Shown: piece by piece, positions 1 to 8,416 of the stretch | How the letters are laid out: every line of letters starts with the position of its first letter | How positions within the stretch are numbered: position 1 is the stretch's first letter | From: Parahoeflea halophila | Lineage (GTDB): Bacteria; Pseudomonadota; Alphaproteobacteria; Rhizobiales; Rhizobiaceae | Assembly: GCF_900220985.1 (NCBI RefSeq) | Contig: NZ_OCPC01000001.1 | Span: forward strand, 474,836-538,835 | Length of the DNA: 64,000 bases | Reading direction: 5' to 3' | Made by a program: the position numbers and the translations under genes | The notes under the pieces: model-generated | Databases searched by the model: none | The model's input: the letters and a program-made list of their open reading frames with translations, nothing else | Told to the model about the DNA's origin: nothing

Positions 1-605
1 GCAACCGGCCCGGCCAGAGCCGGGGCAAAATGAATCCGTGCGGCTTTTTCGGCGCGCCCGATGTCCGGCTCGCTGAGCCGTGTCGTCAGCGTCATGTGGA
101 AGCGAAACTGATCGAAGACGTAGGGATATCCCCACCGCATCAGGTGTTTGCGCTGCGTCGATGACAGCGACTCCGGGTTGCGGCGTTCAATGTCCCGCTC
201 GGAAAGCTCGGCGCGCAGCGGCTCGAACGCTTCCACGACCGAGCTGGCAAATGCATCGAGTTGAGGCGCGGCCTCGCCGGGCACCAGCGCCAGAAAGCCC
301 TGCAGTCGCCCCACCACCAGCGACGGTATCTCGAAGCCAGAATTCTGCGATGCAAAATCCTCAAGTCCCGCAACCAGATCGGCTTCCGTGACCCCGTGAG
401 CCAGACGAAACGGTGCCTTCAGCGTTGCATGGAAACCATAGCGCCGCGCTTGGCCTGTCATCGCGGCGAGTTCACTCGCACCAAGACTGTCAAGATCGGG
501 ATGCGCCACCGGCCTGCCGCTCTCCGCGTCACGTCCGATCCAGCTGGCGCCGAGTTCGGCCAGATCCTCGCCCGGGCTAGGCGAAAAATACAAGGCATAC
601 CGCAT
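1..605 (-). CDS. DUF1045 family 2H-phosphoesterase-like protein (partial)
   Basis: The gene starts at an ATG at 605 (MRYALYFSPSPGEDLAELGA) and runs off the left edge, so its C-terminus is missing. About 200 residues are visible. Two H-x-T motifs, YGFHATLKAPF near residue 58 and FRFHMTLT near residue 175, are spaced as in 2H phosphoesterases (LigT/cyclic phosphodiesterase fold). This sequence type corresponds to the DUF1045 'putative phosphonate metabolism' family, often found in phn (C-P lyase) loci, where it is thought to act on cyclic ribosyl phosphate intermediates. No other phn gene is visible here, so the phosphonate link rests on the family alone. Confidence 0.85.
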   Translation of the reverse strand, partial: MRYALYFSPSPGEDLAELGASWIGRDAESGRPVAHPDLDSLGASELAAMTGQARRYGFHATLKAPFRLAHGVTEADLVAGLEDFASQNSGFEIPSLVVGRLQGFLALVPGEAAPQLDAFASSVVEAFEPLRAELSERDIERRNPESLSSTQRKHLMRWGYPYVFDQFRFHMTLTTRLSEPDIGRAEKAARIHFAPALAGPV

Positions 606-1119
606 CAAACCTGTCCCCTACCGATCAGCGAATTACGCATTCGCGACGATATCGTATCGAAAATTTAGACCACAATCAGGATTTGCGACACCATATAGGT
701 AACATTCTCTTACTCCGCACTGGTCCGCATCACTTCCCGAAGCTTTAGACCGATAGCGAACGCACCGAAGGCTTCGATGATTGTCGCCGAGCGGGTGTTG
801 GCTTCTCAGAGACAGAGCGACTGGATGACAAACATCGGCAAGACGCGCAAAACAACGACAAAGAGCTGAATCAGAACTGGAAACCATCCTCACCGGGCTT
901 GCACACTCGCCGATTTTTTAAGGGCCCCGGAACACGGTCTTCCTGCTCATGGTGAGACGCGGCCGGATAGCGGAGATGGCGTTGGCGAGCCGTTAAGGCG
1001 GACAATGAACCCTCAGCAAAGCATAAAGCGATAAAACCGGTCGTCCCCGGTGGCGAGTTTCATGTCATCCTTTTTCGGTGAGCAGACTCCCGCATGGACA
1101 GCATTCGACTGCCATCATT
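606..1119. other. Gap without recognisable gene
   Basis: About 510 bases lie between the start of the DUF1045 gene and the 3' end of modC. Both strands carry only short open frames with no recognisable protein. No clear terminator or repeat was seen. It may hold the DUF1045 promoter and the 3' untranslated region of the mod operon. Confidence 0.6.
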
Positions 1120-2208
1120 CTAGAAAGCACCGCCGACATCCGATTGCGCGACGGCGACTGACTTGATGATTGCGAAACAGTCAGCCCCCGGCGCCAGTTC
1201 GAGCGCCTGCGCCGAACGCCGGGTAATGCGTGCCAGGAGCAGATCCTCGCCCGCCCTGAGCTGGATGACCGCGCCCGGCCCGTCTCCGAGACGAAGCGCA
1301 GTCACCGTCGCCGGCAGCACGTTGAGTGCCGATAACCCCTCCGGCCGGGACCGCGACAGGATCACGTCCTGCGCCAGGATCCGGATCGACAATTGGGCCC
1401 CGATGGGCGCATCGACATGCGGCAGATACAATGGACCGGCTGATGCATCCAGCCGGGTCAGGCCATCCTCTTCCTGTGCTGCCACACGTGCATGCAGCGA
1501 TGCACCGGCGGAGCGCACGCCCAGGGCGGGGACATTTTCGGGATCGGACAGCATCTCCACCAGAGGTCCCGAACGGATCACCTGCCCGTTCTCCATCAAC
1601 ACAAGCGTGGTCGCCAGCCGCGCCACCTCGGCAATGGAATGGCTGACATAGAGCAGCGGAATTCCGGCTTCATCACCCAACCGCTCGAGATAGGGCAGGA
1701 TTTCCGCCTTGCGGTCTTCGTCCAGCGCCGCGAGTGGTTCATCCATCAGGAGCAACCGCGGATTTGCCAGAAGCGCACGCCCGATGGCCACACGCTGCTT
1801 TTCGCCCCCCGAAAGGCGCGCCGGTTGCCGTCCGAGAAGGTCGCCGATGCCGAGCATCTCCACCACGCGATCGAAATCCGTCGCTGTCCCGCGCGGCGCA
1901 AACCAACGCCCGTAAGTGAGGTTCTGACGCACGCTCAAATGTGGAAACAGTCGCCCTTCCTGAAACACATAGCCTAGCCGCCGCTTGTGCACCGGGACCA
2001 AGATCTTCCGTCCGGCATCAAACAGGACTGTCTCATCAAACTTTATGTGGCCGCCATCGGGTCTCAGCAAACCGGCCACCGCGTTGACCACCGTCGTCTT
2101 GCCGGAGCCGGACCGCCCGAACAACGCCGTCACCCCGGGTGGCGCTTCGAAGGCCACATCGAGCGCAAAATTCTCGAAGCGGTGGGCGAAACGGACAGAG
2201 AGACTCAT
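1120..2208 (-). CDS. modC: Molybdate ABC transporter ATP-binding protein ModC
   Basis: ATPase that powers molybdate uptake. The N-terminal ABC domain shows Walker A (GRSGSGKTT, near residue 32), the ABC signature (LSGGEKQRVAIGRAL) and Walker B (LLLMDEPLAAL). The C-terminal part, about residues 230-360, resembles the regulatory TOBE/MOP molybdate-binding domain. At 362 residues it has the usual ModC length. I take the start at 2208 (MSLSVRF): its ATG overlaps the modB stop in an ATGA arrangement. A longer frame starting at 2247 would lie inside modB. It is the third gene of modABC, transcribed in the same direction as the sox genes upstream. Confidence 0.93.
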   Translation of the reverse strand: MSLSVRFAHRFENFALDVAFEAPPGVTALFGRSGSGKTTVVNAVAGLLRPDGGHIKFDETVLFDAGRKILVPVHKRRLGYVFQEGRLFPHLSVRQNLTYGRWFAPRGTATDFDRVVEMLGIGDLLGRQPARLSGGEKQRVAIGRALLANPRLLLMDEPLAALDEDRKAEILPYLERLGDEAGIPLLYVSHSIAEVARLATTLVLMENGQVIRSGPLVEMLSDPENVPALGVRSAGASLHARVAAQEEDGLTRLDASAGPLYLPHVDAPIGAQLSIRILAQDVILSRSRPEGLSALNVLPATVTALRLGDGPGAVIQLRAGEDLLLARITRRSAQALELAPGADCFAIIKSVAVAQSDVGGAF

Positions 2209-2903
2209 GATCCCGCGATCCTTCGCGCCACCGCTCGCCCCAGCCATTCCGACAGCACCAGCGCCAGCAGCGCGATCGCCACCGCGATCAGCACCAGCTG
2301 CATCGCCTGCGCGTCACCGCCGGGTACCTGCAGGAAGCTGTAGATCGCCGACGGCAAAGTCTGGGTTTGCCCGGGAATGTTGGAAACGAAGGTAATCGTC
2401 GCCCCGAACTCGCCCATTGCCTTGGCAAAGGCCAGGATCGCCCCGGCTATCACGCCCGGCAGGATCAGCGGCAGTGTGACTGTGGCAAACACCCAGGCCC
2501 GCGATGCCCCCAGCGTCGAGGCCGCCTGTTCTAGCTTAGGATCGACCGCCTCGATCGCCAGCCGGATGGCGCGCACCATCAGCGGAAACGCCATCACCGC
2601 CGCTGCCAGAGCCGCCCCGGTCCAGCGGAACGCGAACACCAGCCCGAAACTCTGTTCCAGGAATTGGCCGACGGCGCCGCGGCGGCCAAATGTCAACAGC
2701 AGCAGGTAGCCGGTGACCACCGGTGGCAGGATTAGCGGCAGGTGAACAAGACCGTTGAGCGCCTGCTTGCCCCAGAACTCGTAGCGCGCCAGCACAAAGG
2801 CCACTGCCAGCCCCAGCGGCAGGCTGAGCAGCGTGGCCCAGAACGACACCTTGAGCGACAACACCACAGCGCTCCACTGTTCCGGAGTGAGCCAGTCAGC
2901 CAT
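2205..2903 (-). CDS. modB: Molybdate ABC transporter permease ModB
   Basis: Inner-membrane permease of 232 residues with several hydrophobic segments. It has the EAA-type loop characteristic of ModB/CysT permeases (QAASTLGASRAWVFATVTLP, around residue 127), which contacts the ATPase. It pairs with ModC to import molybdate delivered by ModA. Its ATG overlaps the modA 3' end by 8 bases and its TGA overlaps the modC ATG by 4, so the three genes are translationally coupled. Confidence 0.93.
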   Translation of the reverse strand: MADWLTPEQWSAVVLSLKVSFWATLLSLPLGLAVAFVLARYEFWGKQALNGLVHLPLILPPVVTGYLLLLTFGRRGAVGQFLEQSFGLVFAFRWTGAALAAAVMAFPLMVRAIRLAIEAVDPKLEQAASTLGASRAWVFATVTLPLILPGVIAGAILAFAKAMGEFGATITFVSNIPGQTQTLPSAIYSFLQVPGGDAQAMQLVLIAVAIALLALVLSEWLGRAVARRIAGS

Positions 2904-3696
2904 CGCCCTGCCCGGATAGCGGTTCGAAGCCCTGCGCTCTGAAGATTTCGGCCGCTTTCGGGCCGTTCAGCGCCTCGAGGAAGTCTGCAGCTTCCATGGA
3001 CTTGGATTGCGCCGTCAGGGCAGCCGGATAGACGATCGGGGCGTGGGTATCTTTGCTGAATTCGGCCACCACGCTGACGCTGTCATCGGCCACCGCATCG
3101 CTGGCATAGACGATCCCGAACGGCGCTTCGCCCGTCGATACCAGCGCCAGCGCGGCGCGCACATTGTCGGTTTGCGCCACTTTGGATGAAACGGCTTCCC
3201 AATGCCCGAGGCTCATCAGCGCCTCTTTGCCGTAGACCCCGGCAGGCACGGAGTCGACGAGCGCCATGGCCAGGCGCTCGTCACCGAGCATGCCGCCAAG
3301 ATCCGTGTCTCGGTCAAGCTCTATCCGTGCAACCCAGGCCCCGTGCGCAATCAGCACCAGACGATTGCCAAGCAAGTCGGTTCGCGTGCCGTCGCGGATG
3401 AGGCCTTCAGCCTCTAGATAATCCATCCAGTCAGCCGAGGCGGAAATGAAGATATCCGCCGGGGCGCCCTGCCCGATCTGCCGCGCCAGGCTGGAGCTTC
3501 CGGCATAGGAGATGGTCACCGTCTTGCCGGTCTGATCCCGCCAGTCGGCCGCCACCTCATCCAGTGCGGTTTTCAGGCTCGATGCGGCGAACACCAGCAC
3601 GTCTGCGGCACGCACCGCGACCGGTGTCATGAGACTTGCCAGAGCCAGGGCCCAGGCCAGAAGCCGTGCCGGAAACCGGAATTTCGAGACCGCCAT
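2896..3696 (-). CDS. modA: Molybdate-binding periplasmic protein ModA
   Basis: Periplasmic substrate-binding protein for molybdate (or tungstate). A signal peptide of about 30 residues ends near VRAAD, followed by the ModA start VLVFAASSLKTALDEVA and the ligand-pocket motif YAGSSSLARQI. At 266 residues it has normal length. The start is the ATG at 3696 with GGAG about 8 bases upstream; a TTG one codon earlier is less likely. It lies 165 bases downstream of soxF on the same strand. Because SoxC is a molybdenum-cofactor protein, co-expression would make functional sense, but no Mo-box was recognised in the gap. Confidence 0.92.
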   Translation of the reverse strand: MAVSKFRFPARLLAWALALASLMTPVAVRAADVLVFAASSLKTALDEVAADWRDQTGKTVTISYAGSSSLARQIGQGAPADIFISASADWMDYLEAEGLIRDGTRTDLLGNRLVLIAHGAWVARIELDRDTDLGGMLGDERLAMALVDSVPAGVYGKEALMSLGHWEAVSSKVAQTDNVRAALALVSTGEAPFGIVYASDAVADDSVSVVAEFSKDTHAPIVYPAALTAQSKSMEAADFLEALNGPKAAEIFRAQGFEPLSGQGDG

Positions 3697-3860
3697 CAAA
3701 CTGGCTCCAGACGCGTTACACCTTCATGGAGATACCAGCGCGCACCCGCTCATGGCAATGGCAACCCTGTAGGCTGCCGCAAACCTGCCGCCAGCGACGA
3801 GCTGAGAGCGGGGGCGCGCCATGCGGTTTCAGCGACCGCCCCCGGCTGTAGTGGGATTCG

Positions 3861-5135
3861 TCAGCCGAACATGTCCTCCGTTATGCCCTCGTACCAGCCG
3901 ACCGATTCCTCGTAATTGGCCTTGCGAAGTGCTGCGTCCTCGTCCATCTGGCTGACGAAGCTCTGCGTCGAAGCGATCTTGCCATCACCGGGCGCGTATT
4001 GGGCGCCGACCTTGATGCTGTCGTCGGTTTCAATCAGGCTCCAGCAGGTATTGGCATATTTCGCCGGAAACACTTTTGCGTCGACCAGATCGCCGCGGAT
4101 CGTCATCGCCGCTACCTTGGCCTGGCTGTTGGCGGAGAAGCCGGATTTCGGCATGTCGCCGGCAATACAGGCGTCGCCGATCACGAAGATCGCCTCGTCC
4201 ATGGACGAGCGCATGCTCTCGGCCTCGATCGGGCAAAATCCGCTGTCGTCGGTCAGCCCGGCGCTGCCCGCGATCTCGCCGGCCTTCTGCGCAGGTATGA
4301 TGTTCATGAATGCGCCCTTGAACGTATCCAGCCCGGTTTCGACTGTTCCGGCTGCCACGTCGACGCTCTCGATGCCGCCATGCACGTCCGGCCCGTACCA
4401 CTCGATCATGCCCGGATAATGCTTCTCCCAGCCTTCCTGGAACACACCCTGCTTCGAGAATTTCGGCTTCGGGTCGAGGATGATCACCTTGGCGTCCATC
4501 AACCCTTTGGACTTCAGCACATGCGCCATCATCGAGGCCCGCTCATAGGGACCGGGCGGGCATCGGTAGGGATTTGGCGGCGCCACCATCAGGATCTGCT
4601 GGCCGTTTTCGATCGCATCCAGTCCGGCTTTCAGCAACTTTGTCTGCTCGCCGGCTTTCCAGGCATGCGGCGCTTTCTGCGAGAGTTCCTCCGAATAGCC
4701 TTCGACCGAATCCCAGATCAGATCAATGCCGGGTGCAACAACCAGCCGGTCATAGGGCACGGTCGCGCCATCCGCCATTGTCACCACCTTGTTCTCGCGG
4801 TCGACCGCGGTCGCCATGCCGGTGACTTTGGTAATCCCGTAGCTCGATTGCAGCGTATCATAGCTGTGGGTGATCGATTCAAAGCTGCGGAAACCGCCGA
4901 CATAAAGATTTGAGTAGAAGCATGTGGTGTAATTGTCGGAATTCTCGATGAGCGTCACATCAATGGCGCCGTCGGAATCCTTGGCGATGTAGCGCGCAGC
5001 TGTGGCCCCGCCGGCTCCGCCTCCGATTACCACCACCCGCGGCTTGCCCTGGGCGCGAAGGTAGGTCGGAAGCGACAGCGCCGCAGCACTGGCTCCCGTG
5101 AAAAGTCCGAATTGGCGTCGTGTCAGCCCTGCCAT
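3861..5135 (-). CDS. soxF: SoxF, flavoprotein subunit of sulfide dehydrogenase (flavocytochrome c type)
   Basis: FAD-binding subunit of a periplasmic flavocytochrome c sulfide dehydrogenase, partner of the SoxE cytochrome encoded just upstream. The N-terminus carries a Tat-type signal (TRRQFGLFTGASAAALSLP), followed by the FAD dinucleotide-binding motif VVVIGGGAGGATAARYI. Cysteine-bearing segments (NYTTCFYSNL, NPYRCPPGPYE) and the C-terminal family domain ending GWYEGITEDMFG follow. At 424 residues it has the expected length. The start at 5135 is preceded by GGGAGGAAATC. It is the last sox gene of the run. SoxEF is not required for thiosulfate oxidation in Paracoccus but can oxidise sulfide. 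Confidence 0.92.
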   Translation of the reverse strand: MAGLTRRQFGLFTGASAAALSLPTYLRAQGKPRVVVIGGGAGGATAARYIAKDSDGAIDVTLIENSDNYTTCFYSNLYVGGFRSFESITHSYDTLQSSYGITKVTGMATAVDRENKVVTMADGATVPYDRLVVAPGIDLIWDSVEGYSEELSQKAPHAWKAGEQTKLLKAGLDAIENGQQILMVAPPNPYRCPPGPYERASMMAHVLKSKGLMDAKVIILDPKPKFSKQGVFQEGWEKHYPGMIEWYGPDVHGGIESVDVAAGTVETGLDTFKGAFMNIIPAQKAGEIAGSAGLTDDSGFCPIEAESMRSSMDEAIFVIGDACIAGDMPKSGFSANSQAKVAAMTIRGDLVDAKVFPAKYANTCWSLIETDDSIKVGAQYAPGDGKIASTQSFVSQMDEDAALRKANYEESVGWYEGITEDMFG

Positions 5136-5163
5136 GATTTCCTCCCGGGTTGCAGGTTGCAGT

Positions 5164-5898
5164 TCATTGCGGATCCAGCGAACTGAAATAGGCCGCCAGC
5201 GCCGCGATCTCCTCATGGGAAAGGTTTGCGACGCGCAATTTCATGACGTCATTTGGCCGCACACCGGTGCTGTACTCAAACAGGGCCGTAACGAAGTAAT
5301 CCTTCGGCAGCCCGACGATCGGCGGTATGCCAGCCGTTTTGCCGGACGCCTGGTGACAGGTCACGCAATCACCGGCGAGATACTCGCCATATTCGGGATC
5401 GCCTTTCATCTGCAGCACGGCATCAGCAAGGTCTCTGACCTGGCTGGAAGTGGACACCTCCCCGGCCGCCGAAGCGGAGGCGGGCTCCTGCTCGCTTGCG
5501 GTTTCAAGCCAGGAGATCAGCGCCTGCCGGTCATCGGCATCTTCCATGCCACGATAGACCATCCGGTTGCCCTTGATGAAGTCACGTGGCTTTTCGAGAT
5601 ACTTATCGAGTGTTTCCGCGGTCCAGACCAGCCCGGCGGCTCCGGCCGCGCGCATGCTTTCCGAATAGCGGAAATCCTCGAGGCTTCCCGCCACACGGCC
5701 AAACAGCCGGTCGAGATGCGGGCCGACCCCGTGTCTGGCACCCTTGCCGAGGTCGTGACACGTCGCACACGGGTCGAACAGCTTTTCGGAGCCCGTCGCC
5801 GCTGAAGCTCCGAACGGGCCGGCCATGCCGGCAAAAAAGGCAGGCACCAGCAGGCATAGCATCTTGATGCGCCCGTGGTGCCTGCCTTGATCAAGCAT
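5164..5898 (-). CDS. soxE: SoxE, diheme c-type cytochrome
   Basis: Periplasmic diheme cytochrome c of 244 residues, electron acceptor for the SoxF flavoprotein. After a hydrophobic leader there are two cytochrome c domains with heme motifs CATCH (residues 44-48) and CVTCH (near residue 182). The domains are joined by an Ala/Glu/Ser-rich linker (SEQEPASASAAGE). It lies between soxD (36-base gap) and soxF (28-base gap). The start at 5898 has a GGGAGATGA ribosome-binding region; an internal ATG at residue 13 (IKMLCLL) would also keep the signal peptide and cannot be excluded. Confidence 0.88.
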   Translation of the reverse strand: MLDQGRHHGRIKMLCLLVPAFFAGMAGPFGASAATGSEKLFDPCATCHDLGKGARHGVGPHLDRLFGRVAGSLEDFRYSESMRAAGAAGLVWTAETLDKYLEKPRDFIKGNRMVYRGMEDADDRQALISWLETASEQEPASASAAGEVSTSSQVRDLADAVLQMKGDPEYGEYLAGDCVTCHQASGKTAGIPPIVGLPKDYFVTALFEYSTGVRPNDVMKLRVANLSHEEIAALAAYFSSLDPQ

Positions 5899-5934
5899 TT
5901 CATCTCCCCTAGGGGCGCCGGACTGCCCCGCCTG

Positions 5935-7056
5935 TCAGTCGATACTGCCTCCGGAACTTTCCTCACCCTCGCTCTCCGGCGTCACGTCGATGACCTGTGC
6001 GCGCGCCGTGATCTGGACCGGTCCCGGTTTGCAGTCGCTCATGCAGGGCTCCTCACCCTTGGCGTAATGCGGCTCGTTCAGCCGGTCGTCAGCAATGAAA
6101 TTTGCCTCGTTCGGTAAACGCATCTGGGTGAAGTTTTCCTTCGACAGCTCGAACTCCTCATCCTCGACAACATCATTAAGATACATCAGATAGGCTGTCA
6201 GCGCATAGACGTCATCATCCGACAGCGAACGGGCATTGCCAAACGGCATCGCGCGGCGGACATAATCGAACACTGTCGACAGGTAAGGCCAGTAGGAACC
6301 AATAGTCTTGACCGGGCGCTCCTTGAGCAGCGAATCCTGCCCACCCGCCAGCACCGGCCAGCGCCCGGCACCCTCGCCGAAATCACCGTGGCACACCGCG
6401 CAAGCCTCGGCATAAATCGGCTCGCCCTCGGCGACCGTGCCCTTGCCGTCGGGAAGCCCGGTACCGTCGGGGCGGATGTCGATGTCCCAGGCCGCGATTT
6501 CATCCGGCATCGCCTTGCGGCCCAGCCCGAATGCGCCTTGGCTGGTTTCAACCACCAATGCTGTCTCGGTTGCGGGCTTATCGGCGGCCGGTGCCGCGGT
6601 CGCATTTTCTGCAGGCTCCGCCCCTTCGGCAGATTCGGACGCGGCCTCGGATGCAGCCGCCTGTTCTGTCGAAAAGCTCTTCAGGTAGGCGAGGATATTG
6701 TCGATATCCTCGTCTTTCTTCAGCCCGCCAAAGGCCATCTTCGTGCCCTTGATCATCGCCTTCGGGTTGGTGAGGTATTCGGTCAGGCTGTCCGCATCCC
6801 AGACCAGCCCCTCCTCGCCGGCGGCAATCATCGCCTTGGAATATTTGTAGCCCTCGGCGCCACCCGCGGCACGGCCGAAAATGTCGTTGAGTTCGGGCCC
6901 GACCTTGTGCTTGGCGCCTTCTCCGACGGCGTGGCAGGCCCGGCACTTCTTGAACACCTTCTCACCGGCATCGATATCGCCATCGGCAAACGCCGGGTTG
7001 GCAAAAGCTGTCAGGGCAAGAACGGAAAGTGCCGCGGACTTAGGAAACTTCAACAT
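5935..7056 (-). CDS. soxD: SoxD, diheme cytochrome c subunit of sulfane dehydrogenase SoxCD
   Basis: Cytochrome subunit of SoxCD, which removes six electrons from the sulfane sulfur bound to SoxY, so that thiosulfate goes fully to sulfate without sulfur globules. A signal peptide ends near NPAFA. The N-terminal class I cytochrome domain has CRACH, a low-complexity Ala/Glu linker follows (about residues 125-160), and the C-terminal domain has CAVCH. At 373 residues it matches SoxD. The start at 7056 (MLKFPKS) overlaps the soxC 3' end by 17 bases, suggesting coupled translation and a fixed subunit ratio. Confidence 0.93.
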   Translation of the reverse strand: MLKFPKSAALSVLALTAFANPAFADGDIDAGEKVFKKCRACHAVGEGAKHKVGPELNDIFGRAAGGAEGYKYSKAMIAAGEEGLVWDADSLTEYLTNPKAMIKGTKMAFGGLKKDEDIDNILAYLKSFSTEQAAASEAASESAEGAEPAENATAAPAADKPATETALVVETSQGAFGLGRKAMPDEIAAWDIDIRPDGTGLPDGKGTVAEGEPIYAEACAVCHGDFGEGAGRWPVLAGGQDSLLKERPVKTIGSYWPYLSTVFDYVRRAMPFGNARSLSDDDVYALTAYLMYLNDVVEDEEFELSKENFTQMRLPNEANFIADDRLNEPHYAKGEEPCMSDCKPGPVQITARAQVIDVTPESEGEESSGGSID

Positions 7057-8323
7057 TTTCAACCACCCCGTCAGTGTTGACGTGCCATGTCTGGATGCCA
7101 TTGTTGTGATAGATCGAGTTTTCGCCGCGTGCTGCGCGCAATTCGTTCTTGGTCGGCTGAACCAGTCCCTGATCATCGATGGCCCGCGACTGCAAAAGCA
7201 GTTCCGAGCCGTCCCAGTTGATGTCGAGATAGAAACGGTGCAGCGCCTTTGGCAGGCTCGGCCCGTCAATCCGCGCCGTTTGCCAGGTCCGCCCGCCATC
7301 GATTGTCACATCGACGCGTTTGATGGTGCCGCTGCCGGACCATGCCAGGCCGGTAATGACCAGCGGCCCTTTGCCATGGGTGACCGGTGCCTGCGGGCTG
7401 GGGCTGGTGATCACCGATTTCACATCCATCACCCAGCTGTGGCGGCGGGCCTTTCCGTTGGCGAGAAGATCAGTGTATTTCGATGTTTCCTCACGCTGTG
7501 CCCAGGGCTTGTCACCCACCTCGAGCCGGCGCAGCCATTTCACCCACATGTTGCCTTCCCAGCCGGGAACGCACAGCCGGAGCGGATAGCCCTGTTCGGG
7601 CCGAAGCGCCTCGCCGTTCATCTTGAAGGCGACGAGGCAATCATCCAGCGCCTTCTCCATCGGGATCGAGCGCGTCATCGCGGACGCATCGGCGCCTTCC
7701 GCCAGCAGCCATTTGCCGCTGGTTTTCACACCCGCCTCTTCCAGCAGATAGCGCAGCGGCACGCCGGTATAGACCACGCAATGGATCATGCCATGGGTGT
7801 ACTGGCAGCCGTTGAGCTGCGAGCCACGCCATTCCATACCGCCATTGGCCGCGCATTCGAGGAAATAGAGCCGGTTCTCACGCGGAAACCGCTTGAGATC
7901 CTCCATGGTGAAGACCAACGGCGTGTCGACCAGGCCATGGATCATCAGCCGGTGGTCGGCGGGCGCAATTGTTGCCGTGCCGCCATGATGCCGCTCGAAG
8001 CACAACCCGTTCGGCGTGATGATGCCGTCGAGTTCATGCAGCGGGGTGAAGTTGACCGACGATACCGGATCGGCGGTCAGCCACGGCACGCTGCGGCGAA
8101 CCACATGGGCTTCGAACTCCGAAGGCTTGCCATACGGTGCCACGTCGACGCCTTCGCCGAGATAACGGTTCCAATCCTGGATCTCGGTGATCAGCGGATC
8201 CCCGGCAGCGCGAGCCACACCGGTGCCTGCCGCAACTGCTGCTCCACCCAGCAGGCTGGCTTTGAGGAAGGAACGGCGCGACGCCGCCGGTTGTGCCTGT
8301 TTGGTGTCGGTCCGGTCTACCAT
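7040..8323 (-). CDS. soxC: SoxC, molybdenum subunit of sulfane dehydrogenase
   Basis: Molybdopterin subunit of SoxCD, of the sulfite oxidase family. A Tat signal (SRRSFLKASLLGGAAVAAG) fits export of a folded cofactor protein. The Mo-ligand cysteine region reads YFLECAANGGMEWRG near residue 155, and a dimerisation domain follows (IKRVDVTIDGGRTWQTA). The protein has 427 residues. The start at 8323 (MVDRTDT) is preceded by GCAGGAGGCTCTC. It lies between soxB and soxD. The molybdate transporter downstream of soxF may serve this enzyme. Confidence 0.94.
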   Translation of the reverse strand: MVDRTDTKQAQPAASRRSFLKASLLGGAAVAAGTGVARAAGDPLITEIQDWNRYLGEGVDVAPYGKPSEFEAHVVRRSVPWLTADPVSSVNFTPLHELDGIITPNGLCFERHHGGTATIAPADHRLMIHGLVDTPLVFTMEDLKRFPRENRLYFLECAANGGMEWRGSQLNGCQYTHGMIHCVVYTGVPLRYLLEEAGVKTSGKWLLAEGADASAMTRSIPMEKALDDCLVAFKMNGEALRPEQGYPLRLCVPGWEGNMWVKWLRRLEVGDKPWAQREETSKYTDLLANGKARRHSWVMDVKSVITSPSPQAPVTHGKGPLVITGLAWSGSGTIKRVDVTIDGGRTWQTARIDGPSLPKALHRFYLDINWDGSELLLQSRAIDDQGLVQPTKNELRAARGENSIYHNNGIQTWHVNTDGVVENVEVS

Positions 8324-8416
8324 GAGAGCCTCCTGCAACAGGTTTCCAGCATCCGCATCTTTGTCTCCGTCGTCATCGCGGCCCCGCGGGGACCGGCCAT
8401 TCAAATCAACTCGGGG

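Noticed and set aside
633-893. Open frame of 86 codons on the minus strand upstream of the DUF1045 gene
   Set aside because: Biased composition, no recognisable domain, no ribosome-binding site; treated as noncoding.
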